Positions 9,701 to 20,900 of a stretch of 64,000 nt of DNA are shown here, piece by piece (within the stretch, counting starts at the first letter, position 1; every line of letters begins with the position of its first letter). The position numbers and the translations under genes are program-made. The notes under the pieces were generated by a model that made no database searches, was not told the origin of the DNA, and worked only from the letters and a program-made list of their open reading frames with translations. This stretch comes from Euglena gracilis (lineage: Eukaryota; Euglenida; Euglenophyceae; Euglenales), in assembly GCA_039621445.1 (NCBI GenBank), contig CP154954.1:50757847-50821846 (forward strand), in the 5' to 3' direction.

Positions 9701-12700
9701 ATGCTGGGCGATACAGGGTGTTGCTGGGTGATGCTGGCATTTTTTTTGTATATTTTGAAGAACTAAACCCATTTTTGGATAATTTCCTCACAAATCTCCA
9801 GTTTTACACACATTTTGGCCATTATGGACCAGTGTTTGCTAATTTGGGGGCTATTTGTCACTTATTTGGCAAATATTGGGCGAATTTGGGTCAATCTGAG
9901 CATTTTTTATGGCATTTTGGCCATTTTGCGCCCTTTTGGTAATTTTGGGTCATTTTTCACAATCTTTTGTGGATTTTGTTGGCGTTTTTGGGTAATTTTT
10001 GGTTATTTCAAGCCATTTTAGGTCATTTTGGTTGCTTTTGGGGAGCCAATGGAGGCCTTATGGGGCACTTCCTTTTGATCTTGGCGAGACAATTCAGAAA
10101 ATCATTGCATCCCTTCACATTTTTTTCTGTGAAGGATACCCCCACCTATGGCCGACTATTTGCCGACCAGGGCCGACCAGGGCCGACCAGGGCCGACCAG
10201 AGCACCAAAATGGGAAGTGACCATAGGTGCCTGTCCACGACCATGATGTGTTTGTTAATTTGTGGTGTGTCATTTCCCACCCACATTCGCACGAACCCAG
10301 GTGTGGGTGCAGGGTTGGAGGGGTGTTGCCTGGTGGCATTTTCAGTTAGAGGGCAGGGTTCAGGAAAGGGTTCAGGTTCAGTACAGGGTTAGAGTTTGGG
10401 TGTGTAGCTTGAAGGGGGGTTAGGGGGTTGAGTAATGTGACTCCGCCGTCCGTCGTGTCTGCCACCCCCCCCCCTCCCTGCCGGTCACCCGCAGGTGGTC
10501 TCGGAGCTGGTCAACGCGAAGAAGATCATCATCGTCCCGGGCTACGGCCTGGCGGTGGCCCAGGGCCAGTACCCCCTGGCGGAGATGGTCCAGACCCTGC
10601 GCAAGCACCGCGTCGATGTCTCGCCCGCCACAGAGCTGGGGGGAGTGGTTGTGATGTGTGGGATTTGGAAGATTTGCGGGGAGTTGTTACTTTAGGATAT
10701 GGGGCAGGATGTTCAGGTGGAACCCCCCTGAACTGCAAACGGTTGCACGTGGAACAACGTTATGAAATTGTTTGAGGGTCAGGGGTTTTGGAGACTGGAG
10801 GTGATAAGGAGGCTTGTGGGGAGGGGGGACAAGGTGGTGGGAGAGGCTTGGAAGGGACAAAGGGTGGACAGTGCTATAGCACACCCAGGCTTGTGCTTGG
10901 TCGAATGCCTACCCCACAGAGGGGGGGGGTGCTAGGGGCAGGCACCCCATAGCACCCGATCCGACCCCCCCGGGGGGGGGTAGGGTTTTGGGGGGTGCCT
11001 GCCCCTAGCAGGCACCCCCCCCGACCCCGGCGCCAAAGGCGCCAGGGACCCGGAAAAGGCCATTTTCAATGAAAATTTTCTGGGTCCGGCCCGGACCCCT
11101 ATCCCCTCCCCGGGGGGGGGGGTGCCTGCTAGGGGCAGGCACCCCATAGCACCCTCCCCCCCTCCCCCCCCCGGTCGGTAAGCACAAGCATGAGCACACC
11201 CCCTGGCGCCAAAGGTGCTGGCCGAAAAAGGCCATTTTCAAGAGAGAAATTTGGCTTGGTCGGCAGGCACCGGGGTCCAAAACCAACCCCCCCTGGGGGG
11301 GGTGTGCCTGCTGTGGGCAGGCACCCCAGAGCACAAGGCACCCCCCTCCCCCCCCCGGGGTGGGTAACAAGAAGCCGCTCCGTTCGTCCACTGCCGGGGT
11401 GTGGTTCAGACCGGTCCAAAGCTTGGGGGCGGCCCCGTTCGCCATCCACCCAGTCGCGGGCCGCATGCCCGGGCAGCTCAACGTGCTGCTGGCGGAGGCC
11501 AACATCCCGTACGACATTGTGTTCGAGATGGACGAGATCAACGACCAGTTTGAGAGCGCCGATGTGAGCCTCGTGATTGGTGTGGGATTTGGTTCAATAC
11601 AGTTCGGAATGTGCGCTCATGTAGCGGCCGTGACAATTTCAGAATTAGGATTCAGATGCTGGCACTGGGCATTCGGTGAGTTCCCATGCCTTGGAACCAG
11701 GGGTTTTCTTAAGCCGGAGGGTACCCCATCCCCGGGGGGGGGGGTCCAGCCAGCAGCTCAAATCCAGCCAGCAGCCTTTTTGCCAGCCGGAGGCTGGACC
11801 CCCCGGGGGTGTCCTTAAGAAAACCCCTGCTTGGAACAAAACCCGATAATTGCACCGCCATTTTTTTTCCATTTTAGCCGAAGCTTGGCCACCTCACCAG
11901 TTGCATTGTGGCGGTGCGCATGTTTTCCGCCGTGGCATTGCCAAAGCTCCCCGACGCAATCACTTTCAGGGGCCAACGACACGATCAACAGTGCAGCTGA
12001 GGACGACCCCAACTCCCCCATCGCTGGGATGCCCGTCCTCAAGGTCTGGAAGGCACAGAAGGTGTGGTCCGGCGACGCAACGGAGTTCTGTTTTTTATAT
12101 CATTTTTTGAGCGTCCTCGTGGTTTTCTGGTCGTGTTTTACAGTTTTTGAACTTTTGCTGCCATTTCACAGAGCTCCAGCTGCAGCTCTGTGTCTTGGGC
12201 CTGGTGATTTGGGGGTCTTCTGACTTGGAAAGAAGCGGCAAAACGGGTCGACTTCGGGGAGAAAAAAGTGATTTCTGGCCTCCTTGGACCATCGCCCATC
12301 CACCCAAAATGTCAAAAAATGTGTTTTTCGACTTTTCAATTTTTGACACCTTGGTCGTTCCTTTGGCCCAAGGGTGGTCCTCAAGGGGCGGTCCTTAAAG
12401 AAAAAAGATTTCCGTCCCTTGTGGACTGCCCTGATGCATGCAGGGGTATTGCATTGCAATATGAGGAGCAATTTGTTTCAGACCCTGCACAAAACATACC
12501 GCGACAGCACGACCAACCACTGGCCGCGCTCAACTGGTTACAACAACCAGCGCCGGGCAGTGAATTGGAAAGCAAGAAAACACAGAATGCAAGGTCAAAA
12601 TGTCCGGGGGAGGGGGTTCCGGCCTAGGTATGGGTTTCGGCGCAAAGCACCGACATTTTTTTTTGGGAAATGCCCTCAGACAACCCGATTTGGGGGGATC

Positions 12701-13030
12701 CTGCACCGGGCTGGGTGAGTGGGTGGGGGGGGTTAAAAAGAAGCCTGTTTGCATGGCCATCTTTTCGTCCATCTTTCTTATGTATTATTCATTGAATGTG
12801 ATGAGACGGGAAATTTTTTTCCGTTAAGGACCGTCCTGACGTGCATGTAGTTGTTCGTCCCATGGCCGCAGTGCATCATTCTGAAGCGCTCGATGGCGAC
12901 TGGGTACGCGGGGGTGGACAACCCGGTGTTCTACAAGCCGAACACGAATATGTTCCTTGGCGACGCAAAGCAGAACTGCTGCCTGCTGCAGGAGAAGATC
13001 CACCAGCACTTCCTGCATGAGGCGCATTAG
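777..13030 (+). CDS. pntB: Proton-translocating NAD(P) transhydrogenase, beta subunit/domains II-III (5' incomplete)
   Basis: Couples hydride transfer between NADH and NADP+ to proton movement, expected in the mitochondrial inner membrane. Exons read: 777-863, 1040-1130, 3960-4159, 4456-4592, 6376-~6402, ~8515-~8564, ~8643-8765, 10495-10623, 11438-11579, 11970-12061, 12872-13030 (TAG). Landmarks in order: a glycine-rich helix (MTAGGAIG), [71 protein letters not shown], then the NADP(H)-binding domain with [61 protein letters not shown] and [10 protein letters not shown]. This matches bacterial PntB residue for residue in key motifs. Most introns are GT-AG; 864-1039 is nonconventional. Earlier membrane segments, and an alpha part if fused, must lie upstream of the window. 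Borders around 6402-8643 are uncertain. Confidence 0.95.
864..1039 (+). other. Nonconventional intron in the transhydrogenase gene
   Basis: No GT-AG. The 5' end reads GCT-CAGAGGTTC and the 3' end GGACCTCTG-GCGGG, a 9-bp stem with one G-T wobble. It starts at +4 and ends at -6. Removal joins GTGGA to GATCACG and gives uninterrupted VEITALPQ, as expected for the family. The 8 bases before CAG (GTGGAGCT) and after CTG (GCGGGGAT) agree at 5 of 8. Confidence 0.9.
2008..2165. repeat. Left subterminal repeat array (GTGGTTCACNTGTGGACACC unit)
   Basis: Five or so units of about 32 bases, GTGGTTCAC(C/G/A)TGTGGACACC followed by an A/T run. They lie just inside the left end of the 1968-3202 element. A matching array in the same orientation lies near its right end (3030-3180). 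Confidence 0.9.
3030..3180. repeat. Right subterminal repeat array
   Basis: Four to five copies of the same ~32-base GTGGTTCAC...GTGGACACC unit as at 2008-2165, near the right inverted end of the 1968-3202 element. Repeated subterminal motifs are usual transposase-binding regions in hAT-type elements; that role here is inference. Confidence 0.9.
4763..4870. repeat. Interspersed unit, copy without the CAG/CTG insertion (empty site)
   Basis: The segment from 'tttctggcacaaattttg' through the G/C palindrome to CGCCCGGAACTCCACGG is repeated at 5608-6030. There the stretch GCCCGGAA is duplicated around a 287-bp element. Here GCCCGGAA occurs once (4850-4857), so this copy acts as an empty reference site. 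It lies in a GT-AG transhydrogenase intron. Confidence 0.8.
5145..5230 (+). other. tRNA-like / SINE-like segment with A- and B-box motifs
   Basis: GGCCTAGTGGTC (A-box-like, ~5151) is followed about 45 bases later by GGTTCAAACCCC (B-box-like, ~5197) with a partly pairing T-arm. I cannot fold a clean D-arm and anticodon arm. The segment is followed by an A-rich stretch (aaaaaataaaaatag). A tRNA-derived SINE head is likelier than a working tRNA gene. Confidence 0.4.
5728..6014. mobile_element. CAG/CTG element, subfamily 1, perfect TSD GCCCGGAA
   Basis: Ends CAGGGATTTTTTTAAG and (reverse complement of right) CAGGGGTTTTTTTTAAGACC. GCCCGGAA flanks both sides (5720-5727, 6015-6022). Inside, a perfect hairpin TTTTCGGCGCC...GGCGCCGAAAA lies at 5843-5869. 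Related elements: 24676, 49664, 61112 and probably 47176. The unoccupied paralogous site is at 4850-4857. Confidence 0.92.
6710..7410. repeat. Three imperfect ~240-bp direct repeats in a transhydrogenase intron
   Basis: The phrase AACTCCCCGCC(A/T/C)AGCCC(G/A)AG recurs at ~6720, ~6958 and ~7202, each followed by related A/T-rich text ('gatacggcc...ttttcggcc...aaaaatcgaaaaa'). The last unit matches 2240-2440 inside the 1968-3202 element, so this is probably an older relative of that element. Confidence 0.65.
9433..10233. mobile_element. 801-bp hAT-like element with perfect TSD TCCACGAC
   Basis: Left end CAGGCACCTACGG; right end reverse-complemented CAGGCACCTATGG. TCCACGAC lies at 9425-9432 and again at 10234-10241. 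Both ends carry subterminal runs of a 10-base unit GGGCCGACCA (~9451-9545 and ~10147-10200). A 'gggcgatgctg' minisatellite lies at ~9625-9740. The end sequence differs from the other families but keeps CAG...CTG and the 8-bp duplication. Confidence 0.9.
10886..11192. mobile_element. 307-bp element with perfect TSD AGCACACC
   Basis: Left end CAGGCTTGTGCTTGGTCG. The right end is its near reverse complement, CGGTCGGTAAGCACAAGCATG, with the terminal CTG changed to ATG. AGCACACC occurs at 10878-10885 and 11193-11200. It contains 'gcaggcaccccatagcac' motifs, also seen at 11201-11380 (a partial neighbouring copy) and ~26580-26625. Confidence 0.85.
11698..11829. mobile_element. 132-bp CAG/CTG element, subfamily 3, perfect TSD CTTGGAAC
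   Basis: CAGGGGTTTTCTTAAG at the left and its reverse complement at the right, flanked by CTTGGAAC at 11690-11697 and 11830-11837. The interior has a CCAGCCAGCAGC repeat. A related left half (CAGGGATTTCTAAGCCGGAG, then CCAGCCAG) occurs at 18104-18220 without a recognisable right end. Confidence 0.92.
12232..12425. repeat. Interspersed repeat, family F
   Basis: The stretch 'gtcgacttcgggg...ccatcgcccatccacccaaaa...cgac...tttttgac...gtggtcctcaagg' is repeated in the same orientation at 53145-53345. Fragments occur at ~31725-31770 and, inverted, at ~18285-18360. I could not find its ends or a flanking duplication. Confidence 0.7.
12597..12747. mobile_element. Truncated subfamily-2 element (right end only)
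   Basis: Shares 'atgggtttcggcgcaaagcaccg', 'gggaaatgccctcagac' and the right end TTAAAAAGAAGCCTG with the elements at 21001 and 23715. No matching left end or duplication is found, so it is an incomplete copy in the last transhydrogenase intron. Confidence 0.65.
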
Positions 13031-14689
13031 GCCCCTGGGCGTTATATACCGCTGCCTTGTGGCCCTGTGCGGAGGGCAGCTCGAGTTTCCTTCCAGTGCT
13101 GTCACTGGGAAGGGAGGGGAGGTGACTCAAAACCGTATGCGAGGTGCGTCCCCACCCAACCCTCTGTTTGCCTCACGCCACTCTGCCAGCGGAAGATTCC
13201 TATCCCGCCTCCTTTTCACGCCCGAAAGGCGCCAGTCTCCCTAGCCCTCTCTGCATCCCAGGCAGCTCTTGCGTCAGCGTCGGATTCTGGTTTTCTCGGG
13301 TGCCTTGGAGTGTGCCCAGCCTGAGCTCTCCGCCAAGGCACTCCGGCCTTGAAGGTGCCTGAAGCCCAAAGAAAAGGTCATTTTGGTCAATTTCAACTCA
13401 CAGCCAGTCGGGCACCGACCCCCGCCCCCCCCCCCCACGTTGTGTGCTTCCCTGCCCAGGCACTCCAGGGCACACCGAGACCCAGCGGTGGGTCAAATTC
13501 AGCATATTGCAAACCAGAACTCTCGTGATGAGCATTTTGGCATCGATTTACCCCTGGGAAGGAACCCGAAGCCGCTATGGAGGACCCAGATGGGTTGATG
13601 GGTTGATCGAAGGGACATAACGTTCAAAAAATGAACAGCCGACCCCGTCCCCAAGGTTGTCGGTTATCATGAGTGTTAGAGCTGAATGGCCACAGCTCTT
13701 AGTTATTCCTTGTTTGTTGCACCGTCCGCAAAGTTTTCTTTGTAATCGTCACGGACCAACAAGCCTGCCAATAAGACCACCCCTGGCTGTTTCCAATCTT
13801 CATACAGGTTATTCACATTACAGAGGCTCTCAGGCCAGGCTCGCATCGTTTACTGAGAACAGCCCTCAATGCCAGGTCAAGAATCGAACAGGGGCGAGAA
13901 CCAAATCGTTTTGGGTGGATGGCTAATGGTCGAAGGATTCTGGTGATCAGTTTTTGCTGCTTTTGTCTTTTTTACAAAATTCCAAAGTTTTTTTTTGCCC
14001 AGTAGGGTAGCGGGGTGGGTGCCCCCCCCCCCAGGGGGGTGGCCTGGGGTGGTTCCCTCAGGGGAGTTTTCCTCTGTTTTCTGGGGAAAAGTATTTATGT
14101 CAGAATCAGACAATTTTTTAAGCACTGTCCCACCCCCCCCCCCCGGGGGGTGACTGACTGGTTTTTTCAGAGTGACTGACTGGTTTTGGGCCCGGACCCC
14201 CTCCCCCCCCCGGGGGGGGTCAGTCAGGGGTGGGCAAAAGTGGCTTGAGTGACCCCGGCGCCGAAGGCTCCGGGAAAATTTTTTGGCCTAAAATGGCCTT
14301 AAGTGGCTGGAAAGTGGCCGTTTTTTCTGAGTGGCCGACCCCCCCCGGGGGGGGGGGGGGTAGTGACTGACTGGCTTCCCAAAAAAAAGTGACTGACTGG
14401 TTTTTCAAAAAGTGGAGTGACCCCCCCCCCCAGGGGTCGGTAAAAAATTGTATGGTCAGAATGCCCATGCCTGTGTTGGTCCCCCTCCACCCCTCCAGAA
14501 GGAAACCCAGATTCGGGGCTGCAGCGGGCACACAACCAAAACCACCAGCAGACACCCCACTGCAGCCAAAACCCATTTTCAGGGCCCTCATATCTTTTCG
14601 GACCCAAATGACAAGGGGGTCTCACAACCATAGATTGACTTATTTGATGACCCTGGGGGGGGCTTTTTCCCATGCCCCTTGTTGCGAAT

Positions 14690-15420
14690 GCCCACGCATG
14701 CACGACCCCGCAGCCAGGGTGCCGAACAGCCAGGGTGGTGGGTGGGGGGGGTCGTCCACCCCCCCCCCCACCACTTTTTTCCGTATTTCCGGGAGCACCA
14801 ATTTTTGGACCTGAAAAATTTTTTCTGGCACCTTCGGCGCCGGGTGTTTTTTTTTACCCATTTTGGGACCCATATAGGGGGTCCCCCCAAAAACCACCCA
14901 AAACCCCATTTTTTCACACCTTCCAAAAATTCAACGTTTTCTCAAAGTTTTGATTTTGAGAGGTTTTTGAAGCAAAAATGCCATTGAAAGTCCAAAAAAT
15001 TTCAAAGAGAAAAAAATGTCAGCAAAATTTGATTATGCCAAAATTTGGTCCACTTTTTTTTACCTTCGTTTTTTTCACCCCCTCCTAAAAACTACCAATT
15101 TTTAACCCTGATTTTTTTGAGATTTTTTGTAAAAAAAATGTGGTTTTCCTTCAAGGAATCATGTGTTTTGGGTTCATTTTTCAAAAAAAAATTCAATTTT
15201 TTTCCTGGCCAAAATCCTCGTTTTCCCGAAATGAAAATGCTGTTTTCCCCCGTTTTCCCGGTGAAAATGCTGTGGTGGGGGGGTCGACCCATCCCACCTT
15301 TCGGCTGGGGGAGGTCGACCCCCCCACCAGGCCTTCCCGTTCCCAGCCCCCGGGGCAGAGGACAAATCCACCCACCCACCCACCCGCTCTGTGAAATGGC
15401 TCTATGTGTTTGAGAAATGA
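14690..15420. repeat. ~700-bp interspersed repeat, family E, copy 1
   Basis: Runs from GCCAGGGTGGTGGGTGGGGG through 'accaatttttggacc', 'ggcgccgggtgttttt', 'acccattttgggacccat' to a CCCCCACCAGGCC end. Copy 2 is at 18470-19190 in the same order and orientation. Shorter relatives of the ends occur at ~52890-52985 and ~58685-58745. Confidence 0.85.
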
Positions 15421-15734
15421 ACTGAGAATTTTTTCGGAACAAACCTTCCAGAAAAATCTGGGCAGTCCGAAACAGAAAAAAAAAATATGCCAGCCAGAGG
15501 TTTCTTTGGGGGTCAACATCAACCTACCCCTCGACCCCCTTTTGGCCCCTTTGGGAGGGTTTGGGCTGAAAATTGAATTGGAATCCTTCGGAAGTATCAT
15601 TTGCGTCAAAGTGGCTTTCATCGAAGACATTTGGGTGAAAGTGGCCATTGATCAAGGACATTTGGAGAAAAGTGGCTTTGGGCTCAAACCCCCCACGGAA
15701 ACCGAGAATAAGGTTGAGGACTGGGTTCAATATA

Positions 15735-16100
15735 AGAAGGGTGTACGGGGTTTAGTTGGGTCCCCCCCCAAACCGGAGGGGGGGGTCCAGACCATCCCCA
15801 GCCCACCTGCCAAGGGGGATCCGGACCCACCCCGGGGGGTACCTGGGCCCCTCCCCCAAAAAGGTCAAATCGTTCTTTCCGGCGCTTTGCGCCGAACTTT
15901 TTTTTTTGCATTTTTGACAAATTTTTGCCCAAAATGGGCCCAAAATGGCATTTTTTGCTGTTTTGGGGTGTCAAAGATATTCGGCCCGGCGCAAAGTCAG
16001 TCACCCAACCCAGACCGTGCCACTGGTTAGGTCGGGTCCCCCCCCCCCATGCTGGACCAGAGGGGGGGTCCGACCCACCCTCCCCCTCCTGTCTTCATAT
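15735..16100. repeat. Interspersed repeat, family B, copy 1
   Basis: Shares 'aaaaggtcaaat...ggcgctttgcgccgaa...gcatttttgacaaa(g)ttttgccca' with 21225-21530 and 27690-27925. The family is bounded by G/C-rich inverted stretches. Its ends and duplications could not be fixed by eye. Confidence 0.75.
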
Positions 16101-16649
16101 CAAAGCCTGGTTGGGGAGGAGGGCTGGTGGGGACAAAACACGCTGTGCAGACACTTGGGGGTGCCCTACTCAAGCCAGTGACGGGTGCCGCTGTGGGGCT
16201 CGGCCCTTTTCGCCACCTCCGCCTGGATTTCCCGCGCCCTATTCCCTTCCTTACCACTTTCTTTCCCCCCTGACCAATCCCCCCGCCTCTCTTACCACCC
16301 TGGACTGCCGACCGCTGGGACCCCAAGTCCCAGAGGGGGGGGGGGGGCAAACGGAGGTTTCCAGCCGCCGGGAGGCTACCAACCGGAGGCCATAACCGCG
16401 AACACCCCCCCTGCCCCCTCCCCTGTCCCCCGAACCCTGCCCTGACGCATGCGAACGGCCCACCTCAGCCGCACTGCCCCCCCCCACCCCCCGGGCCCGG
16501 CACCGCAAGGCCGGACGACGTACATTCTGAGCCCCTGCCCCCCACGCACGCTGCTTTGCATGGGGGATTCGATCTCAGAACCACCCCCCACATTTTTTTG
16601 TAACTCCCCGAACCACATTTCCAGCTGTTCCACCCTGCCTTCCAGTGTA

Positions 16650-16708
16650 CGTGTGTGTGTGGGTGGGTGGGTGGGTGGGTGTGTGGGTGTGGGTGTGTGT
16701 GTGTGTGT

Positions 16709-16773
<65 letters not shown>
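16650..16773. repeat. (GT)n microsatellite
   Basis: GTGTGGGT-type repeats grading into pure GT. Long Val/Cys or Thr/His frames through it are artefacts. Confidence 0.95.
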
Positions 16774-16774
<1 letters not shown>

Positions 16775-17307
16775 CACCATTGTTTAACACCTAACCAGTG
16801 CCCTCCGTTTGCCTTTGATTAATTGTTCTTCCAGTCAAACACAAGCACCTCCTGGATAAAGCCCAACAAATCCTCAATCCTCGATCTTTTTTTGCTAGAT
16901 TCTGGGACCCCGGGGGGTTACCATCAGAGGAGGCTTGAGCTCGAACGTTCAAGCTCGAGCCTATACCCCCCCCCCCCCGGGGGGGACTGACTGGTTTTTT
17001 CAGAGCGACTGACTGGTTTTTTGGCCAAGAGCCCCCCCCCCCGGGGGGTGGGTAGGCCCGAAAATGCAAAAGTGGCTGGCCTGGCGCCGAAGGCGCCGGA
17101 AATTTTTTGTAATTTTTTCAGACTTTTTGGCAAATTTTCATTGCCTCCTGAAGAGTTGCCAATCCCCCCCAGGGGGAGGGGGTACAGTGACTGACTGGTT
17201 TTACCGGAAAAAGTGACTGACTGGTTTTATCGGAAAAAGTGACTGACTGGTTTTTTCGGAGTGGAAAGTGACCCCCCCAGCCCCCAGGGGGTCACTAAGC
17301 AATGGTA

Positions 17308-17610
<303 letters not shown>

Positions 17611-17958
17611 GTGGCGACCACCTGTCACAGTGAAGTTTTCATTGAACTGAGTTCATGACAACAACCAGCGTTGAACGTTTTTCGGATAGCACCGTTTCCG
17701 GCGTGGGTTTCCGACACATTTATTCAGCTCTCCCTGTTTCCGGAGCTTATTTAGGAATGTTGGGTTTCCAGTTCAAAAGCAGTCCAATTTACCCGGTTCG
17801 CCACGCATTTGCAGCTCTTCCTCTTCCCGGGCAGTGCCCCGTCGCCCAGGCGTGGCATCCGCCCGGCCCTTCCCTCTTCAGTTGCGGCCCCACATTTGTG
17901 CCATCCTTGCGGGTGCCCCTCCCACGCCTGTCGCCGCGCTGCGCCGTGCCGGCCCCCC

Positions 17959-20900
17959 ATGAGCCTCTTCGGGGCCGTCCGGGGCTTCGCCCAGAAGCAC
18001 CTGCAGCTGGAGAAGGACGAAGTCCAGGTGCGGGCCGACCCCCATGAGGTGCCAGCGGGCATTCGATGTTTTGGCTTAGGACAACGCTTTTGTTGGCCTT
18101 GATCAGGGATTTCTAAGCCGGAGGGGCCCCCCCCCCCCCCCCGGGGAGTTCCAGCCAGCCAGAAGCTCAATGCAGCCAGCAGCCCAAATTGGGGCTGGGA
18201 CCCCCCCCCCAGGGAGTCGAGTGAGATAAAGTTGGGTCCAGCCCGGCCAGAGGCCGGACTAGCCACCAAAGCCAGGCCAACGGGATTGAAAATCAAAAAG
18301 TCGAAGAACGCATTTTTTGGCGTTTTGGATGGATGGACGATGTTTGGTGATCCGGGGCCATGCCATCGGCCACTCGGCCAAAAATGGCTCAAAAACAAAG
18401 TAATTTTGCCAAAAACCCCAAAACTTTTTTCGAAAGTGGAAAGTGAAACCCCCCCGGGAGTTAGTGAGTTATCCCCATGCATATGTCCAGGCGGGGGGGG
18501 GGGGCAGGCCAGCGCAGAACGGGAATCGGCCAAACTACCAGGGTGGTGGGTGGGGGGGTTGACCACCCCCCACCCCCTGTATGGTGGGTGGGGGCGGGGT
18601 CGACCACCCCCCACAATTTTTCCCGTATTTTCAGGGGCACCAATTTTCAGACCCCAAAAATTTTTCCCGGCATCTTCGGCGCCGGGTGTATTTTGGACCC
18701 ATTTTGGGACCCATGTCACAAGTCCCCCCCAAAACCCCCCCAAAACCCTAGTTTTTCACACTTTCCAAAATTTCAAATTTTTCTCAAAGTTTTTATTTTG
18801 AGAGGTTTTTGAGGCGGAAAAATGCCATTGAAAACCAAAAAAAAATCCAAAAGAATCCAAAAAAAATGTCAGTAAAATTTGATTGTGCCAAAATTTGGTC
18901 CAATTTTTTTGAGCTTCGTTTTTTTCACCCCCCTCCTAAAAACTACCAGTTTTTAAACCTGAAATTTTTGAGATTTTTTTTGTGAAAAAAATGTGGGTTT
19001 CCATCAAAAAAAAATCATGTATTTTGGTTCATTTTTCAAAAAAAAATTCAAAAAATTTTCTGGCCAAAATCCCCGTTTCCCCAAAATTGGTGAAAATGTT
19101 GTGGTGGGTGGGGGGGTTCGACCCCCCCCCACCAGCCCTTTCCGTTCTGCCTTGCCCCCAACCCCCGCCCCCGGCCAACTGAGTGGAGTGTGTGTTCCCA
19201 GAAGGGAGGTTCACCCCTACTTTGTGCGAAGCGCTGGTCAAAATGACCCTGTCGACCCTTGCTTTATGGCACTTTTTTTCAGTTTTTTTATTTTCAAATT
19301 CGTCGGCTACAAAAATTATTTGGCAAAGCCTCCCTTTGAGGGGGGGGGGGGGTAGTGATATCAATCTATTAGTATCTATTGGCTCTTCTCGCGAAATTGT
19401 GCATTTTCCTGCTTTTTTTTCTGCATGATTTCCATGTTTCATACGCAATGTTTTCTTGTGTTGTGATCCCATCCATGTTTTCCACCACAAACAAATTGCT
19501 GTTTCATCTTCTGTCTTTGCTGCTATTTGCATATGTCTGTCTCTGCTTTCATTTCCACATCTCAAAAGCCCAACTTGGTCACCTGCTTATGCATTTTTCA
19601 GTTTCTCTCCCCAATCCCCCAGAACCCTCCGGCAGCGCCAGTGTTTTCCCGCGACCCTCCAGTCCACCTCCCGCCTCGTTGCGCGCACAGCTGCAGCGGG
19701 AGCGGGAGGGCGGCCGCGACTTCAATGAGCTGTTTGACCGCCTGGCGGAGGATGCCCCCGCAGCCACCTCCAGCACGGAGGAGGTCCGCCTCCCTTTTCG
19801 TGGTCAGGCAACCTCACGGATGACCTGCGGGGGAGTCTCACCTTCATGGAAATGCTTCCCACCCATTCCTCATGTGTTGTGTTTTTGTGTTGTCTGTTTG
19901 CTCGTCAAGAAAGGGAGTAATCCATTTTTTTTCTGATGGGCATATCTGTGGTGCAAGTGGATATTACAGGTTTCTGCCGGGGCAGACAATCAATATCCTG
20001 GGGGTGCACCTGGATTTGTGTGCCGCACCCAGTTTTTGCATGATGAATGTTTTCATTAAAGGCCCGCTGACATCTTTTTTTTTAGGTCAGTCCTGGAGGA
20101 GGCTCCTCGTGGTTTGGCAGCCTCATCCCGGACCTGTCAACCATGGTCGCAAGCGCTGACGATTCAGAGTAGCCTCCTTCCCCAGCGTGCAGGGCAGAGC
20201 ACACAAACACATATACAAACACGTGCATGTTTGGTCAATGTGTTTCACTGTATGGAGTGATGTGCAAAAGTATGTGTGTGTGGGTGGTATTGTGAGATTT
20301 GAAAGATGGAAAAATGGATTTTGCAAACATGAAAGACGCCCACCACTTACCTTTTGGAGTTGATCATAAAGATTTAATTCAAACGCAAGTGCTTCTTTTA
20401 TTGCCTGTGGAACATGCAGAGTGCGTTCACACTGCTATTTGTTGTGTGTCCTGCCGACAAATTTACCCCGCGACAGCTCAACGGAGCAACCCCCTTTGGG
20501 GAATCGTCGCTCTGCCCTCCACCCCTGCATTCCCTCCACCTCCCTTCCTCCCCAGCGAGTCACCCCAGGTGCGGGTGCTGCGTAGCAAGCTGAAGGCGCT
20601 GGAGGTCACCCACACCACGCAGCATGCCAAGCTCTTCGAACTGGAGTCCCAGCTGGAGGCGGACCGAGGTCTGGTCCCCCCCCCTTAGTTGAATTAGACT
20701 TCTTGTCTGTTTGTGGCCGGCGCTATTTTCTTTCCGGCCCGGTTTGTGTGGTGAGTGGCCAGGGACCCCTTACCCCAGTGCTCTTGGGTTGCTCCCCTGG
20801 TCCCAGCGGCCCATCACCCGACCCGGGACACGGCCGCCGCCATCGCCGTCCCCCCCCCCCCCCACAGGGATCATCAAGTCCCTCACAGTGGAGCTGGCCG

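Noticed and set aside
9445-10200. Regular GGGCCGACCA repeats resembling a CRISPR-like array
   Set aside because: The 10-base units have no unique spacers and lie subterminally in an element with inverted ends and an 8-bp duplication, in a spliced eukaryotic gene.
18104-18225. A complete subfamily-3 element
   Set aside because: No right inverted end or second GCCTTGAT could be found, so it is listed only as a remnant.
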